DNA from: Cloacibacterium sp047601505
Lineage (GTDB): Bacteria > Bacteroidota > Bacteroidia > Flavobacteriales > Weeksellaceae
Assembly: GCF_047601505.1 (NCBI RefSeq)
Contig: NZ_JASGJD010000001.1
Span: 1,054,001 to 1,118,000 of the forward strand
Reading direction: 5' to 3'
Length of the DNA stretch: 64,000 bases
A model generated the notes under the pieces. That model did no database searches. It was not told where the DNA came from and was given only the letters and a program-made list of their open reading frames with translations. Made by a program: the position numbers and the translations under genes. How positions within the stretch are numbered: position 1 is the first letter of the stretch; each line of letters opens with the position of its first letter. Shown one piece after another: positions 53,865 through 61,878 of the stretch.

Positions 53865-54958
53865 TGTTTGATTTTATTCCTAGTGCAGATTATACCGCAA
53901 TCTATTATCACGTGTTGTTAATAGTTACGTTGTATCTATTTATGCAATCTAGGGTATATTTTATAGAACAGATAGAAACTGTAAAAACGTCTCAGAACAT
54001 TGGATATTTTCTTTTGGTTTTTTCAATTTTGTATATGGGCACTCGCCCTATTTCTTGGGCTTTTGGAGATATGGCAACTTACGCTGAAGGTTATCGCAAA
54101 ATACAACTAGACCCTAATATTCCATTAAAAAGGGAAATTGTATTTGGTTATTTTACAAAATGGTGTGTAGGCATAATGAATGTTAAAGCCTATTTTTTAG
54201 TGGTAGATATAATCTACATTGTTCCATGTTATTTATTGGCAAAGAAATATTTTTCTAATTATTGGGCAATTCCTTTTCTAATGATGATGGGTTCTTTTTC
54301 TTTTTGGTCTTTTGGTACCAATGGAATTAGAAATGGTATGGCAACTTCTTTATTTATTTTTTCGTTGTTGTTCTATAATAGCAACAGATGGATAATGTAT
54401 GCCATTATGGCGTTGGCTTATGGTTTTCATAATTCCCTAATGATTCCTATAGCAGCTTTTATCGTTTCGGGGGTTTATAAAAATCCCAAAATATATCTTT
54501 ATATTTGGTTGGCGGCCATTCCTCTTTCTTTAATTGGTGGAGGTTTTTGGCAAAGCTTTTTTGGCTCTTTGGGGCTAGGAGATGATAGGGTAAATCAATA
54601 TCTAGTGCAGAACAAAGAATATCAGGATTTAATGAGCAATACTGGTTTTCGTTGGGATTTTGTTTTGTATAGTGGTTTAGCGGTTTTTGCAGGATATTAT
54701 TATATCATAAAAAGAGGCTTCAAAGATAGCTTTTATACCCATCTTTGGGGTACGTATATGATTGCCAATGCATTTTGGGTATTAGTCATTCGTTCTAATT
54801 TTTCCAATAGATTTGCTTATCTATCTTGGTTTCTCATGGCAATTATAATTGCTTATCCATTGTTTAGAGTAAAGTTTTGGGAGGAACATTATAAAATTGT
54901 AGGCAGAATTTTTATGGCATATTATCTATTTACTTATTTTATGTTTTTGAAGAGTTAA
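53864..54958 (+). CDS. EpsG-family polysaccharide polymerase (Wzy-like)
   Basis: A 364-residue membrane protein with about ten hydrophobic segments. YMGTRPISWAFGDMATYAEG (about 52-71) and GTNGIRNGMATSLFIFSLLF (about 149-168) match the EpsG signature, where the Arg residues bind the lipid-linked repeat unit. Such proteins polymerise repeat units at the outer face of the inner membrane. It is the only polymerase-like gene in the locus. No flippase is found, although one would be expected. Confidence 0.85.
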   Translation: MFDFIPSADYTAIYYHVLLIVTLYLFMQSRVYFIEQIETVKTSQNIGYFLLVFSILYMGTRPISWAFGDMATYAEGYRKIQLDPNIPLKREIVFGYFTKWCVGIMNVKAYFLVVDIIYIVPCYLLAKKYFSNYWAIPFLMMMGSFSFWSFGTNGIRNGMATSLFIFSLLFYNSNRWIMYAIMALAYGFHNSLMIPIAAFIVSGVYKNPKIYLYIWLAAIPLSLIGGGFWQSFFGSLGLGDDRVNQYLVQNKEYQDLMSNTGFRWDFVLYSGLAVFAGYYYIIKRGFKDSFYTHLWGTYMIANAFWVLVIRSNFSNRFAYLSWFLMAIIIAYPLFRVKFWEEHYKIVGRIFMAYYLFTYFMFLKS

Positions 54959-55004
54959 TAATTAAAAAGTCATAAATTATAAATTAGAAGATGAACTTAA
55001 AATT

Positions 55005-55040
55005 CCTTAACCTTAACCTTAACCTTAACCTTAACCTCAA
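55005..55040 (+). repeat. Hexanucleotide repeat (CCTTAA)5 CCTCAA at a start codon
   Basis: Five exact copies of CCTTAA and one CCTCAA end directly at the ATG at 55041. It replaces any ribosome-binding sequence of that gene. Confidence 0.9.
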
Positions 55041-56057
55041 ATGACCCTTTCCATCATTATACCTTGTTACAACGCAGAAAAATTGATACAGAAATGTGTG
55101 GAGAGTATTCTCGTGCAAAAAGGTTTTGATTTTGAATTGATATTGGTAAACGATGGTGCTACAGATAAAACGTTAGAAGTTTTAGAAAATTTAGCTCAAA
55201 CAGATGAAAGAATAAAAGTCATCAATCAAGAAAATAAAGGACTTTCTGGTGCAAGAAATTCGGGGATAGAACAAGCTCAAGGTAAATATATCATGTTTGT
55301 AGATGCAGACGATTGGTTAGAATCCAATGCTTTTAACATAGTTTCTAAAAATTTCAATAACGAAGATTTATTTTGCTTTTCCTACAATAGAGTTTTTGAC
55401 AATAAAATTACGCCTAGAGATTTAAAAATAGAAGGAAGTTTTGATGCAAATTTCATTCAAAGAAGAATGGTAGGTTTAATAGGAAAAGAACTTTCAGACC
55501 CTTCTCAGGCAGATTCTTTGGTTACAGTTTGGGGGAAAATTTATAAATCAGATTTTATCAAAAAGAACAATATTCAATTTGTTGAAACTAAGATTTATGG
55601 TAACGAAGATGCCCTTTTTAATATCCAATATTTAGAATTTGCTTCTAATTCTAAAGTGCTGAATTTACCCTTATACAATTATAGAAAAAACAATTATTTA
55701 TCCTACACAAATCACTACAAACCGTATCTATTCCAACAATGGAAAATGCTATACCAAAAAATTTCAGAAATAATAACAAACAAAGAAGACGAATTCAAAG
55801 TAGCTTTTGGGAATAGAATTGCCTTAAGTTTAATTGGTCTCGGAATTAATGAAACCTATTCAAATTTGCCTTTCTCAGCAAAAATTAAAAAAATAGCCAT
55901 CGTTTTACACGACGACCTTTACATAAAAGCGTATCAAAATTTAGAAATGAAATATTTCCCCATGCATTGGAAGTTATTTTTTTATCTGGCAAAATCTAAA
56001 AATGCTTTAGGAGTTTTATCTTTGTCGTATATCATGAATTTTTTAATCAAAAAATAA
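55041..56057 (+). CDS. Glycosyltransferase family 2
   Basis: A 338-residue GT2 enzyme. TLSIIIPCYNAEKLIQKCVE (2-21), LVNDGATDKTLEVLENL, GLSGARNSGIEQAQGKYIMF and the DXD VDADDW (87-92) are typical. The start codon directly follows a run of CCTTAA repeats, so translation could depend on repeat number. It may be related to the product of 43607-44617, which has the same VDADDW. Confidence 0.9.
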   Translation: MTLSIIIPCYNAEKLIQKCVESILVQKGFDFELILVNDGATDKTLEVLENLAQTDERIKVINQENKGLSGARNSGIEQAQGKYIMFVDADDWLESNAFNIVSKNFNNEDLFCFSYNRVFDNKITPRDLKIEGSFDANFIQRRMVGLIGKELSDPSQADSLVTVWGKIYKSDFIKKNNIQFVETKIYGNEDALFNIQYLEFASNSKVLNLPLYNYRKNNYLSYTNHYKPYLFQQWKMLYQKISEIITNKEDEFKVAFGNRIALSLIGLGINETYSNLPFSAKIKKIAIVLHDDLYIKAYQNLEMKYFPMHWKLFFYLAKSKNALGVLSLSYIMNFLIKK

Positions 56058-56204
56058 CATCAAACATCAAACATCAAACATCCATCATCCATCATCCATC
56101 ATCCATCACCCAACATCAAACATCAAACATCAAAGATCAAAGATCAAACATCAAACATCCATCATCAAACATCCATCACCCAACATCCCACACCCATCAT
56201 CCAA
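56058..56204 (+). repeat. Heptanucleotide microsatellite before a GT4 gene
   Basis: About 147 bases made of ACATCAA, CCATCAT, ACATCCA and similar heptamers between a stop codon (56055-56057) and the next ATG (56205). Only two G bases are present in the whole tract. Repeats reach to within 4 bases of the start codon. Confidence 0.9.
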
Positions 56205-57320
56205 ATGAAACCCATCAAAATTCTACAAATTTTTACCGTTCTCAATAAAGGTGGCGCAGAAACCAACCTGATGAACTACTATAGAAATATGGAGAGAAGT
56301 CAGTTTCAAATTGATTTTTTGGTGCATCGAGAAAGTGGTTTTTTCGAAGATGAAATTCTAAATACTGGGAGCAAAATCTACAGATTGCCCCCAATTCTTC
56401 CTTGGAAATTAAAAAAATATAAAAAAGCGGTAAAAGTTTTTTTCGATGAACATCAAGATTATGACATCGTCCACGGACAATGTTCGGAGTTGGGCGTTTT
56501 TATTTACGAAGAAGCAAAACGCAGAAATATTCCCGTAATTATTGCACACGCTCACAATGCGAGAATGGACAGAGATATAAAATTACTCTTCCGATGGATG
56601 TGGAAAAACAGAATGCGAAAGTCTATCAATCAATATTTTACTTGTGGCAAAGAAGCTGCCGAAAATCTTTTTGGTAAAGAATTAGCGAAAAAAGCTTTTC
56701 AAATGAACAACGCCATTGAAGTAGAAAATTTTAAATTCAATGTAGAAGTTAGAAATCAAAAAAGAGCAGAATTAAATGCTGATAAAACCGTTAACATTGT
56801 GAATGTTGGCAGATTTAATACTCAAAAAAATCAATTATTTCTTTTAGATATTTTTGCCGAAATTTTAAAAATAAACAACAATTACCAACTGTTTTTAGTT
56901 GGTCTTGGCGATTTAGAAACCAAGTTGAAACAAAAAGTAAAAGACTTAAATATTCAAGACAAAGTTCATTTTTTGGGTTTGAGAAATGATGTGCCAGAAT
57001 TGCTTCAGGCAATGGATATTTTTATGTTTCCAAGTTTGCACGAAGGTTTTTCTGTAGCTTTTGTAGAAGCACAAACTACCGGAATTAAATGCGTAATTTC
57101 AGACGGAGTTCCTGAAGAATCTGTTTTGGTAGAAGACAATGTTACCATAATTCCTTTAAAAGAAAATGCCAAACATTGGGCAAAAAGAATATTGGAAATC
57201 AATCTTTCAGAAAGAAAAGACGTTTCCGAGATGATTAAAAAATCTGGCTACGACATCAAAGAAAACGCCAAAAAATTAGAAGAAAAATATAAAGAACTCC
57301 TCACTTTGTCAAAGTTGTAA
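56205..57320 (+). CDS. Glycosyltransferase family 4 (EpsF-like)
   Basis: A 371-residue GT-B enzyme. KILQIFTVLNKGGAETNLMN (5-24), VHGQCSELGVFIYEEAKRRN and VIIAHAHNARM in the N-domain are typical of the EpsF/CapM group. The C-domain has VGRFNTQKNQLFLLDIF, YQLFLVGLGDLETKLKQ, VHFLGLRNDVPELLQAMDIF and MFPSLHEGFSVAFVEAQTTG (E-x7-E type). Its last residues (LTLSKL) are encoded by a REP-like palindrome that begins inside the gene. Confidence 0.9.
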   Translation: MKPIKILQIFTVLNKGGAETNLMNYYRNMERSQFQIDFLVHRESGFFEDEILNTGSKIYRLPPILPWKLKKYKKAVKVFFDEHQDYDIVHGQCSELGVFIYEEAKRRNIPVIIAHAHNARMDRDIKLLFRWMWKNRMRKSINQYFTCGKEAAENLFGKELAKKAFQMNNAIEVENFKFNVEVRNQKRAELNADKTVNIVNVGRFNTQKNQLFLLDIFAEILKINNNYQLFLVGLGDLETKLKQKVKDLNIQDKVHFLGLRNDVPELLQAMDIFMFPSLHEGFSVAFVEAQTTGIKCVISDGVPEESVLVEDNVTIIPLKENAKHWAKRILEINLSERKDVSEMIKKSGYDIKENAKKLEEKYKELLTLSKL

Positions 57321-57335
57321 AATCTTTGACAAAGT
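57303..57335. repeat. REP-like palindrome pair across a GT4 stop codon
   Basis: ACTTTGTCAAAG (57303-57314) and CTTTGACAAAGT (57324-57335) form an inverted repeat with a 9-base spacer. They match the array at 49629-49961. The stop codon TAA of the GT4 gene (57318-57320) lies in the spacer. Confidence 0.85.
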
Positions 57336-57730
57336 TTAATAGTAATAAAAATTAATCCTCCTTGGTAAGAAATTAATTATGAAAAATCTCTAGTGCATGA
57401 TGTTAAAAATTAAATGTAAATACGCAAGTGATTAGTTGTCAAATAATTGTGTTTTTATTGCGCGAAGTTTTAACTTTGTTACCATTGAAAATCTTTGATT
57501 TTCTTGCGCCTTAGAGACAGTTTTAATGAAAATTTTAATAGCGCCTTTGCGTTATTTATTTTAATGAATAATCTGAATAAATTTCGTTAATGCACTACGG
57601 ATTTAAGAAAATTGTTCACGTCTGCTAAGAAATTAATTATTTAAAATTCAACCATCAACCATCAACCATCAATCATCAACGATCAACCATCAATCATCAA
57701 TCATCAATCATCAACCATCACCTTTTCCCC
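57321..57730. other. 410-bp non-coding region with repeats
   Basis: Contains the second half of the REP-like pair, a possible small element bounded by TAGTGCAT (57391) and ATGCACTA (57590) inside 15-bp direct repeats TAAGAAATTAATTAT (57366 and 57626), the dispersed GCGCCTTTGCGTT motif (57541-57553), and a heptanucleotide tract near the next start. Confidence 0.6.
57650..57722 (+). repeat. Heptanucleotide microsatellite before a GT2 gene
   Basis: About ten copies of CATCAAC/CATCAAT in phase, with one G. It ends 8 bases before the ATG at 57731, with CCTTTTCCCC between. Confidence 0.9.
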
Positions 57731-58630
57731 ATGAAATCTCTCACCATTTTCACCCCAACTTTCAATAGAGCTCATTTGCTTCCAAGATTGTATAATTCTT
57801 TGAAAAATCAAACGAATCAAAATTTGGTGTGGATGATTGTTAATGATGGCTCTACAGACCATACTGATGAGGTGGTACAAAGTTTTTTGGAGGAGAATGT
57901 TTTGGAAATTCAATACATAAAACAAGAAAATGCAGGAATGCACGGCGCGCATAATACAGCGTACAAAAATTGTAAAACAGAATTGAATACCTGTATTGAC
58001 GATGATGATTTGATGCCCGAAAATGCAGTGGAACTGATTCTAAATAAATGGAATAGTCTGCAACAGATTCAAGAAAAAGTAAGTGGAATAGTAGCTTTGG
58101 ATGCTCATTTTGGAGGAGAATTGATTGGGACAAAATTCAATGAGGATTTTACCACTTTAGAAGATTTTTATTTAAAAGGAGGAAAAGGGGATAAAAAACT
58201 CATCTTTAGAACAGAAGTAATGAAACAGTACCCAGAATATCCTATTTTTGAAGGCGAAAAATACGTGGGTTTGGGATACAAATACCTCTTGGCTGACCAA
58301 GATTATAAACTGGCAACCTTAAACGAGGTGGTATGTTGGGTAGATTATCAACCAGAAGGTTCGTCTAATAATATGTGGAGGCAGTATTACAAAAATCCTA
58401 AAGGTTTTGCTTTCATCAGGAAAGAACAAATGAAAATTTCTAAATCTAATAAACGGATTTTGATGGATGCTGCGCATTATGTTGCCCACAGTTTTAAATC
58501 TAAAAACTGGAATTTCTTGGCAGAATCTCCCAAAAAAATAATAACTACTTTAGCTATTCCTTTTGGTTTTGTGCTGTATTTGTACACGTTATATCAAAAC
58601 AAAAAACAAGGCGGATTTTACCAGAGGTAA
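57731..58630 (+). CDS. Glycosyltransferase family 2
   Basis: A 299-residue GT2 enzyme, paralogous to the product of 47061-47951. LTIFTPTFNRAHLLPRLYNS (4-23), VNDGSTDHTDEVV, AGMHGAHNTAYKNCK and the DXD CIDDDD (88-93) are typical. The middle (LIFRTEVMKQYPEYP) resembles the same region of its paralogue. It starts 8 bases after a CATCAAC-type microsatellite and is followed by two more microsatellites. Confidence 0.9.
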   Translation: MKSLTIFTPTFNRAHLLPRLYNSLKNQTNQNLVWMIVNDGSTDHTDEVVQSFLEENVLEIQYIKQENAGMHGAHNTAYKNCKTELNTCIDDDDLMPENAVELILNKWNSLQQIQEKVSGIVALDAHFGGELIGTKFNEDFTTLEDFYLKGGKGDKKLIFRTEVMKQYPEYPIFEGEKYVGLGYKYLLADQDYKLATLNEVVCWVDYQPEGSSNNMWRQYYKNPKGFAFIRKEQMKISKSNKRILMDAAHYVAHSFKSKNWNFLAESPKKIITTLAIPFGFVLYLYTLYQNKKQGGFYQR

Positions 58631-58658
58631 GTTTTAGAAGTTAAAAGTGGAAAAGTGA

Positions 58659-58707
58659 AATTGTAAATTTGTAAAACTGTAAAACTGTAAAATTGTAAAG
58701 CTGTAAA
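58659..58707 (+). repeat. Octanucleotide repeat (AAnTGTAA type)
   Basis: Units ATTGTAA, ATTTGTAA, AACTGTAA, AACTGTAA, AATTGTAA and AGCTGTAA stand head to tail after the GT2 gene. It contains G and T and thus differs in type from the heptamers next to it. Confidence 0.85.
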
Positions 58708-58715
58708 AAATAAAT

Positions 58716-58838
58716 TCAACCAACAACCAACATCCAACATCCAACATCCATCATCCATCAACCAACATCCATCATCCATCAACCATCAACCATCAACCAT
58801 CAACCATCATCCATCAACCAACATCCAACATCCAACTA
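58716..58838 (+). repeat. Heptanucleotide microsatellite abutting a GT4 start
   Basis: About 123 bases of CAACCAA, CATCCAA, CATCCAT and CATCAAC heptamers with no G at all, running to the ATG at 58839. Confidence 0.9.
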
Positions 58839-60023
58839 ATGTCAAAGGAAAGTATAAACAATGTCGAATGTCAAAAGCCTAAACTTTTTAGAGTTTCTAC
58901 CATTTCTATGTCTTTGAATTTACTCTTGAAAGGTCAGTTGGAATTTCTGAATCAGGATTTTGAGGTAACAGCAATTTCCGGAGCAGGAAAAGATTTGGAA
59001 ATAGTTAAAAATAGGGAGGGTGTAAAAGTATTTGCTATAGAAATGCAACGGCAAATATCACTTTTTAAAGACTTGAAATCTCTCTTTCTTTTGTATCAAT
59101 ATTTCAAAAAAGAAAAACCAGATATCGTTCATTCTATTACTCCGAAAGCTGGTTTGTTGACGATGTTGGCAGGTAAAATGGTGGGAGTTCCTGTCAGGAT
59201 GCACACTTTTACAGGACTTATTTTCCCGAATAAAGAAGGGATAATGAAGCGTGTTTTGATAGGGATGGATCAATTGTTGTGTTGGGCAGCAACTCATGTT
59301 TACCCCGAAGGAAATGGCGTTAAAAATGATTTGTTGAAATATAAAATTACCACAAAACCTTTGAGAGTAATTGCCAACGGAAATGTAAATGGAATAGATG
59401 TAGAAGAATACAATCCTGAACTTTTTTCGGAAGTTGATGAAAATATTTTAAGGCAAAAACTGAAAATTTCTCCCGAAGATTTTGTATTCGTCTTTGTAGG
59501 AAGATTGGTGATAGACAAAGGTTTGAAAGAATTGTTGGGTGCTTTTGGTAAGGTTTCTAATAAGTTTCCCAATGCAAAACTTGTTTTGGTGGGGCCAAGA
59601 GAAGATGAAAAAAGTAAAACTGAAAATGATATTTTTTCAGAAATTGAAAACAATCAAAATATAATTGCCGTAGGTTACCAAGAAGAGGTGAGACCTTATT
59701 TTGCGATGGCAAATGTTTTTGTGTTGCCGAGTTACAGAGAAGGCTTTCCCAATGCTGTTTTGCAGGCTGGCGCAATGAATTTACCAAGTATTGTTACCGA
59801 TATTTCGGGTGCTAATGAGATTATTCAACAGAACGAAAACGGAATTATTATTCCTCCAAAAAACCAAGAAGAATTAGAAAAAGCAATGGTAAAGCTGTTA
59901 ACAAGTCCAGATTTTCTATTATCATTGAAAAATAATACAAGGGAAAGAATTATTCAACTTTTTGATAAAAATTTAGTTTGGCAAGAATTGAGGAGGGAGT
60001 ATAAAAGATTATTGCAATTATAA
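58839..60023 (+). CDS. Glycosyltransferase family 4 (CapM/PglA-like)
   Basis: A 394-residue GT-B enzyme of the CapM/PglA group. FRVSTISMSLNLLLKGQLEF (about 17-36), DIVHSITPKAGLLTMLAGKM and VRMHTFTGLIFPNKEG are diagnostic for the N-domain. The C-domain has FVFVGRLVIDKGLKELLGAF and NVFVLPSYREGFPNAVLQAG with the GT4 E-x7-Q/E motif (here EGFPNAVLQ). It often acts as an early transferase after the initiating enzyme, but none is seen here. It is the last gene of the locus. Confidence 0.9.
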   Translation: MSKESINNVECQKPKLFRVSTISMSLNLLLKGQLEFLNQDFEVTAISGAGKDLEIVKNREGVKVFAIEMQRQISLFKDLKSLFLLYQYFKKEKPDIVHSITPKAGLLTMLAGKMVGVPVRMHTFTGLIFPNKEGIMKRVLIGMDQLLCWAATHVYPEGNGVKNDLLKYKITTKPLRVIANGNVNGIDVEEYNPELFSEVDENILRQKLKISPEDFVFVFVGRLVIDKGLKELLGAFGKVSNKFPNAKLVLVGPREDEKSKTENDIFSEIENNQNIIAVGYQEEVRPYFAMANVFVLPSYREGFPNAVLQAGAMNLPSIVTDISGANEIIQQNENGIIIPPKNQEELEKAMVKLLTSPDFLLSLKNNTRERIIQLFDKNLVWQELRREYKRLLQL

Positions 60024-60028
60024 CAAAA

Positions 60029-60056
60029 ACCACCAAAGCTAATCAACTTTGGCGGT
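60029..60056 (-). terminator. Terminator of the M28 peptidase gene
   Basis: On the minus strand ACCGCCAAAG pairs with CTTTGGTGGT (one G-U pair) and is followed by TTTTTGTTA. On the plus strand the same stem has an A-C mismatch and less of a T-run, so it serves mainly the minus gene. Confidence 0.75.
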
Positions 60057-60069
60057 GTATCTAGATATT

Positions 60070-61266
60070 TTATTTAATAATAAATTTCTTGGAGGTTTTT
60101 CCTTTTTCAGAACTTAAAGTGCCAAAATAAACACCAGGTTTTAATTGGCTGGTATTAATTTGTTTTTGGTTTTTAGTTATAGAAATTACTCTTCCATTGC
60201 TATCTGAGATTTCAAAAGAAAAGTCTTTAATCGAATCATCTAAATGAAGATTCAAAATTTCTTTTGCAGGATTAGGGTATAGCTCAAAATCTTTTGTCTT
60301 TTCAATGTCAGAAACAGCAAGAGTAGATGTGCTTGCAACTGCAAAATGTTGCATTGCTCCTAATGCAGCTTTTGTTACCTGAAAAATATAAGGATAAGAT
60401 AGGTGAGCAATGGTATCTGTATTGTTATGGTAGTATGGGTTAGTAACTACAGTCCCAGAAGAGTTGGTAGGTCTTTCATATAAACCAGTGATTATTTCTC
60501 CATTGTTTTCAAATGGCATATAATCTGAACCGTAAGCATAATTCAATACTCCAGTTAGAGTAGAATAATATCCTACATAATCTTTTAGAGAATTGGTTGC
60601 TGTCAAACTTGCAGCATCATTAGTGCTTTGTATGCCTTGTGTTGTATTATTATAATTGTCTGCTTCACATACAATGGTGTTATTAGTTCTATCACTTCTT
60701 CCTCCAATCTGATCCAAATTAAGCACCAATTTTATTTTCATTGAAGTAGTTTTTACTACATTACTTACATAATTTTTACTTCCTAATAGATTTTGTTCTT
60801 CGCCGGTAAAGTGGATGAATTTAATTGAGTATTCTGTAGGTACATTTTTCAAAATTCTGGCAACTTCCATAATGGCTGCTACACCGCTTCCATTATCATT
60901 TGCTCCAACACTATTATTTGGATGAGAATCATAATGTCCACAAATGATTACATATTGGTCTGGATATACAGTTCCGGTTTTAGTTATTATGATATTTTGT
61001 ACTGTATTACTGCTGTAGGTGAAATTATCATAAGTAATTTGGCTATCTGTATATCCAAAATCTTTATATTTTTGAACAATATAATTAAGTGCATTTGTGG
61101 AGGCAGTACTGCCTGTAGATCTTACCCCAAATCCTACTAGTGCTGCATTGTAGTTTTCAATATTAGTTTGTTGTACTAGATTTACTCTAGATAGATAAGT
61201 GGCATTTGCTTGTGCATTAAAAAGAGAAATGGCAGTAACAGCCAAGAGTAGTAAAGTTTTCTTCAT
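60070..61266 (-). CDS. Secreted M28 aminopeptidase-like protein with T9SS tail
   Basis: A 398-residue zinc metallopeptidase of family M28. An ATG 17 codons upstream (61317) is open, but the signal peptide MKKTLLLLAVTAISLFNAQA begins at 61266. Zinc ligands are visible: His111-Tyr-Asp (CGHYDSH), Asp124 (GANDNGSG), Glu156/Glu157 (TGEEQNLLGS), Asp185 (LDQIGG) and His in YYHNNTDT. The last 80 residues are a type A T9SS sorting domain (FELYPNPAKEILNLHLD ... GKTSKKFIIK). It probably releases amino acids from peptides outside the cell. Confidence 0.92.
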   Translation of the reverse strand: MKKTLLLLAVTAISLFNAQANATYLSRVNLVQQTNIENYNAALVGFGVRSTGSTASTNALNYIVQKYKDFGYTDSQITYDNFTYSSNTVQNIIITKTGTVYPDQYVIICGHYDSHPNNSVGANDNGSGVAAIMEVARILKNVPTEYSIKFIHFTGEEQNLLGSKNYVSNVVKTTSMKIKLVLNLDQIGGRSDRTNNTIVCEADNYNNTTQGIQSTNDAASLTATNSLKDYVGYYSTLTGVLNYAYGSDYMPFENNGEIITGLYERPTNSSGTVVTNPYYHNNTDTIAHLSYPYIFQVTKAALGAMQHFAVASTSTLAVSDIEKTKDFELYPNPAKEILNLHLDDSIKDFSFEISDSNGRVISITKNQKQINTSQLKPGVYFGTLSSEKGKTSKKFIIK

Positions 61267-61286
61267 TATAGTATTTTTTAGTAAGG

Positions 61287-61294
61287 CAAACTTA
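61287..61294 (-). promoter_or_regulatory. Putative -7 element of the M28 gene
   Basis: On the minus strand this is TAAGTTTG, an exact TAnnTTTG match, 20 bases before the start at 61266. Confidence 0.5.
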
Positions 61295-61488
61295 ACGAAA
61301 ATTAGACTTAGATTCAAAAAATATTTTTAATGATTTTAAACGATGGCTTAAATTTATATTGTAATTGCATCATAATAGAGAATTTTTCAAATTAAAATCT
61401 AAAAAAACTTTAAGTGATAGTATATCTTATGTTTAAATCGTTTTTTACTGTTCATTATAGGGTGTTCATTCTTTTGGGGGCTCGTCGT

Positions 61489-61704
61489 CCCAAGTTGGGA
61501 AAGTGTAAACCAGTTTTAGTTTTGGTTGTCCCAAGTTGGGAAAGTCTAAAATAGTTTTAGTTCTTGTCGTCCCAAGTTGGGAAAGTGTAAACCAGTTTTA
61601 GTTTTGTTTGTCCCAAATTAGGAAAGTTTAAAATAGTTTTAGTTCTCGTTGTCCCAAGTTGGGAAAGTGTAAAATGGTTTTTATTTAAGGTTGTCTAGGT
61701 TGAG
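61489..61704. repeat. 41-bp tandem repeats with CCCAAGTTGGG palindrome
   Basis: CCCAAGTTGGG begins at 61489, 61530, 61571, 61612 (as CCCAAATTAGG) and 61653; a decayed sixth copy (TCTAGGTTGAG) is at 61694. The period is exactly 41. Copies 1 and 3 share GTGTAAACCAGTTTTAGTTT; copies 2 and 4 share TAAAATAGTTTTAGTTCT, so there is an 82-bp dimer pattern. Confidence 0.9.
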
Positions 61705-61842
61705 ATAGAGTAAGCAATAATTTCTTGATAATATCTTAGATGTTTATAAAAATGAAGATAAAAGTATGTGCACTAATCTTTTAGATTTTCATTTTTAATG
61801 ACTTAGCCTAGCTGTAATATGGCTGTTAATTAAAAAAAACTA

Positions 61843-61850
61843 TATATTTG
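61843..61850 (+). promoter_or_regulatory. Putative -7 element of the Gly-rich protein gene
   Basis: TATATTTG fits TAnnTTTG, 28 bases before the ATG at 61879. Confidence 0.5.
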
Positions 61851-61878
61851 TGGTGAAATACACTATTGAAAACTTACT

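Larger units (their letters stand above)
61318..61878. other. 561-bp non-coding region with 41-bp repeat array
   Basis: Lies between the divergent M28 and Gly-rich protein genes. It contains the 41-bp tandem repeat array (61489-61704) and the promoter of the downstream gene (61843-61850). Confidence 0.8.

Noticed and set aside
55005..55040. Telomere-like CCTTAA repeats as a chromosome end
   Set aside because: The tract is short and internal, abutting a bacterial glycosyltransferase gene; it is a microsatellite.
61489..61704. CRISPR array
   Set aside because: The parts between the CCCAAGTTGGG cores are themselves conserved copies, not unique spacers, and no cas genes are near. It is a tandem repeat.
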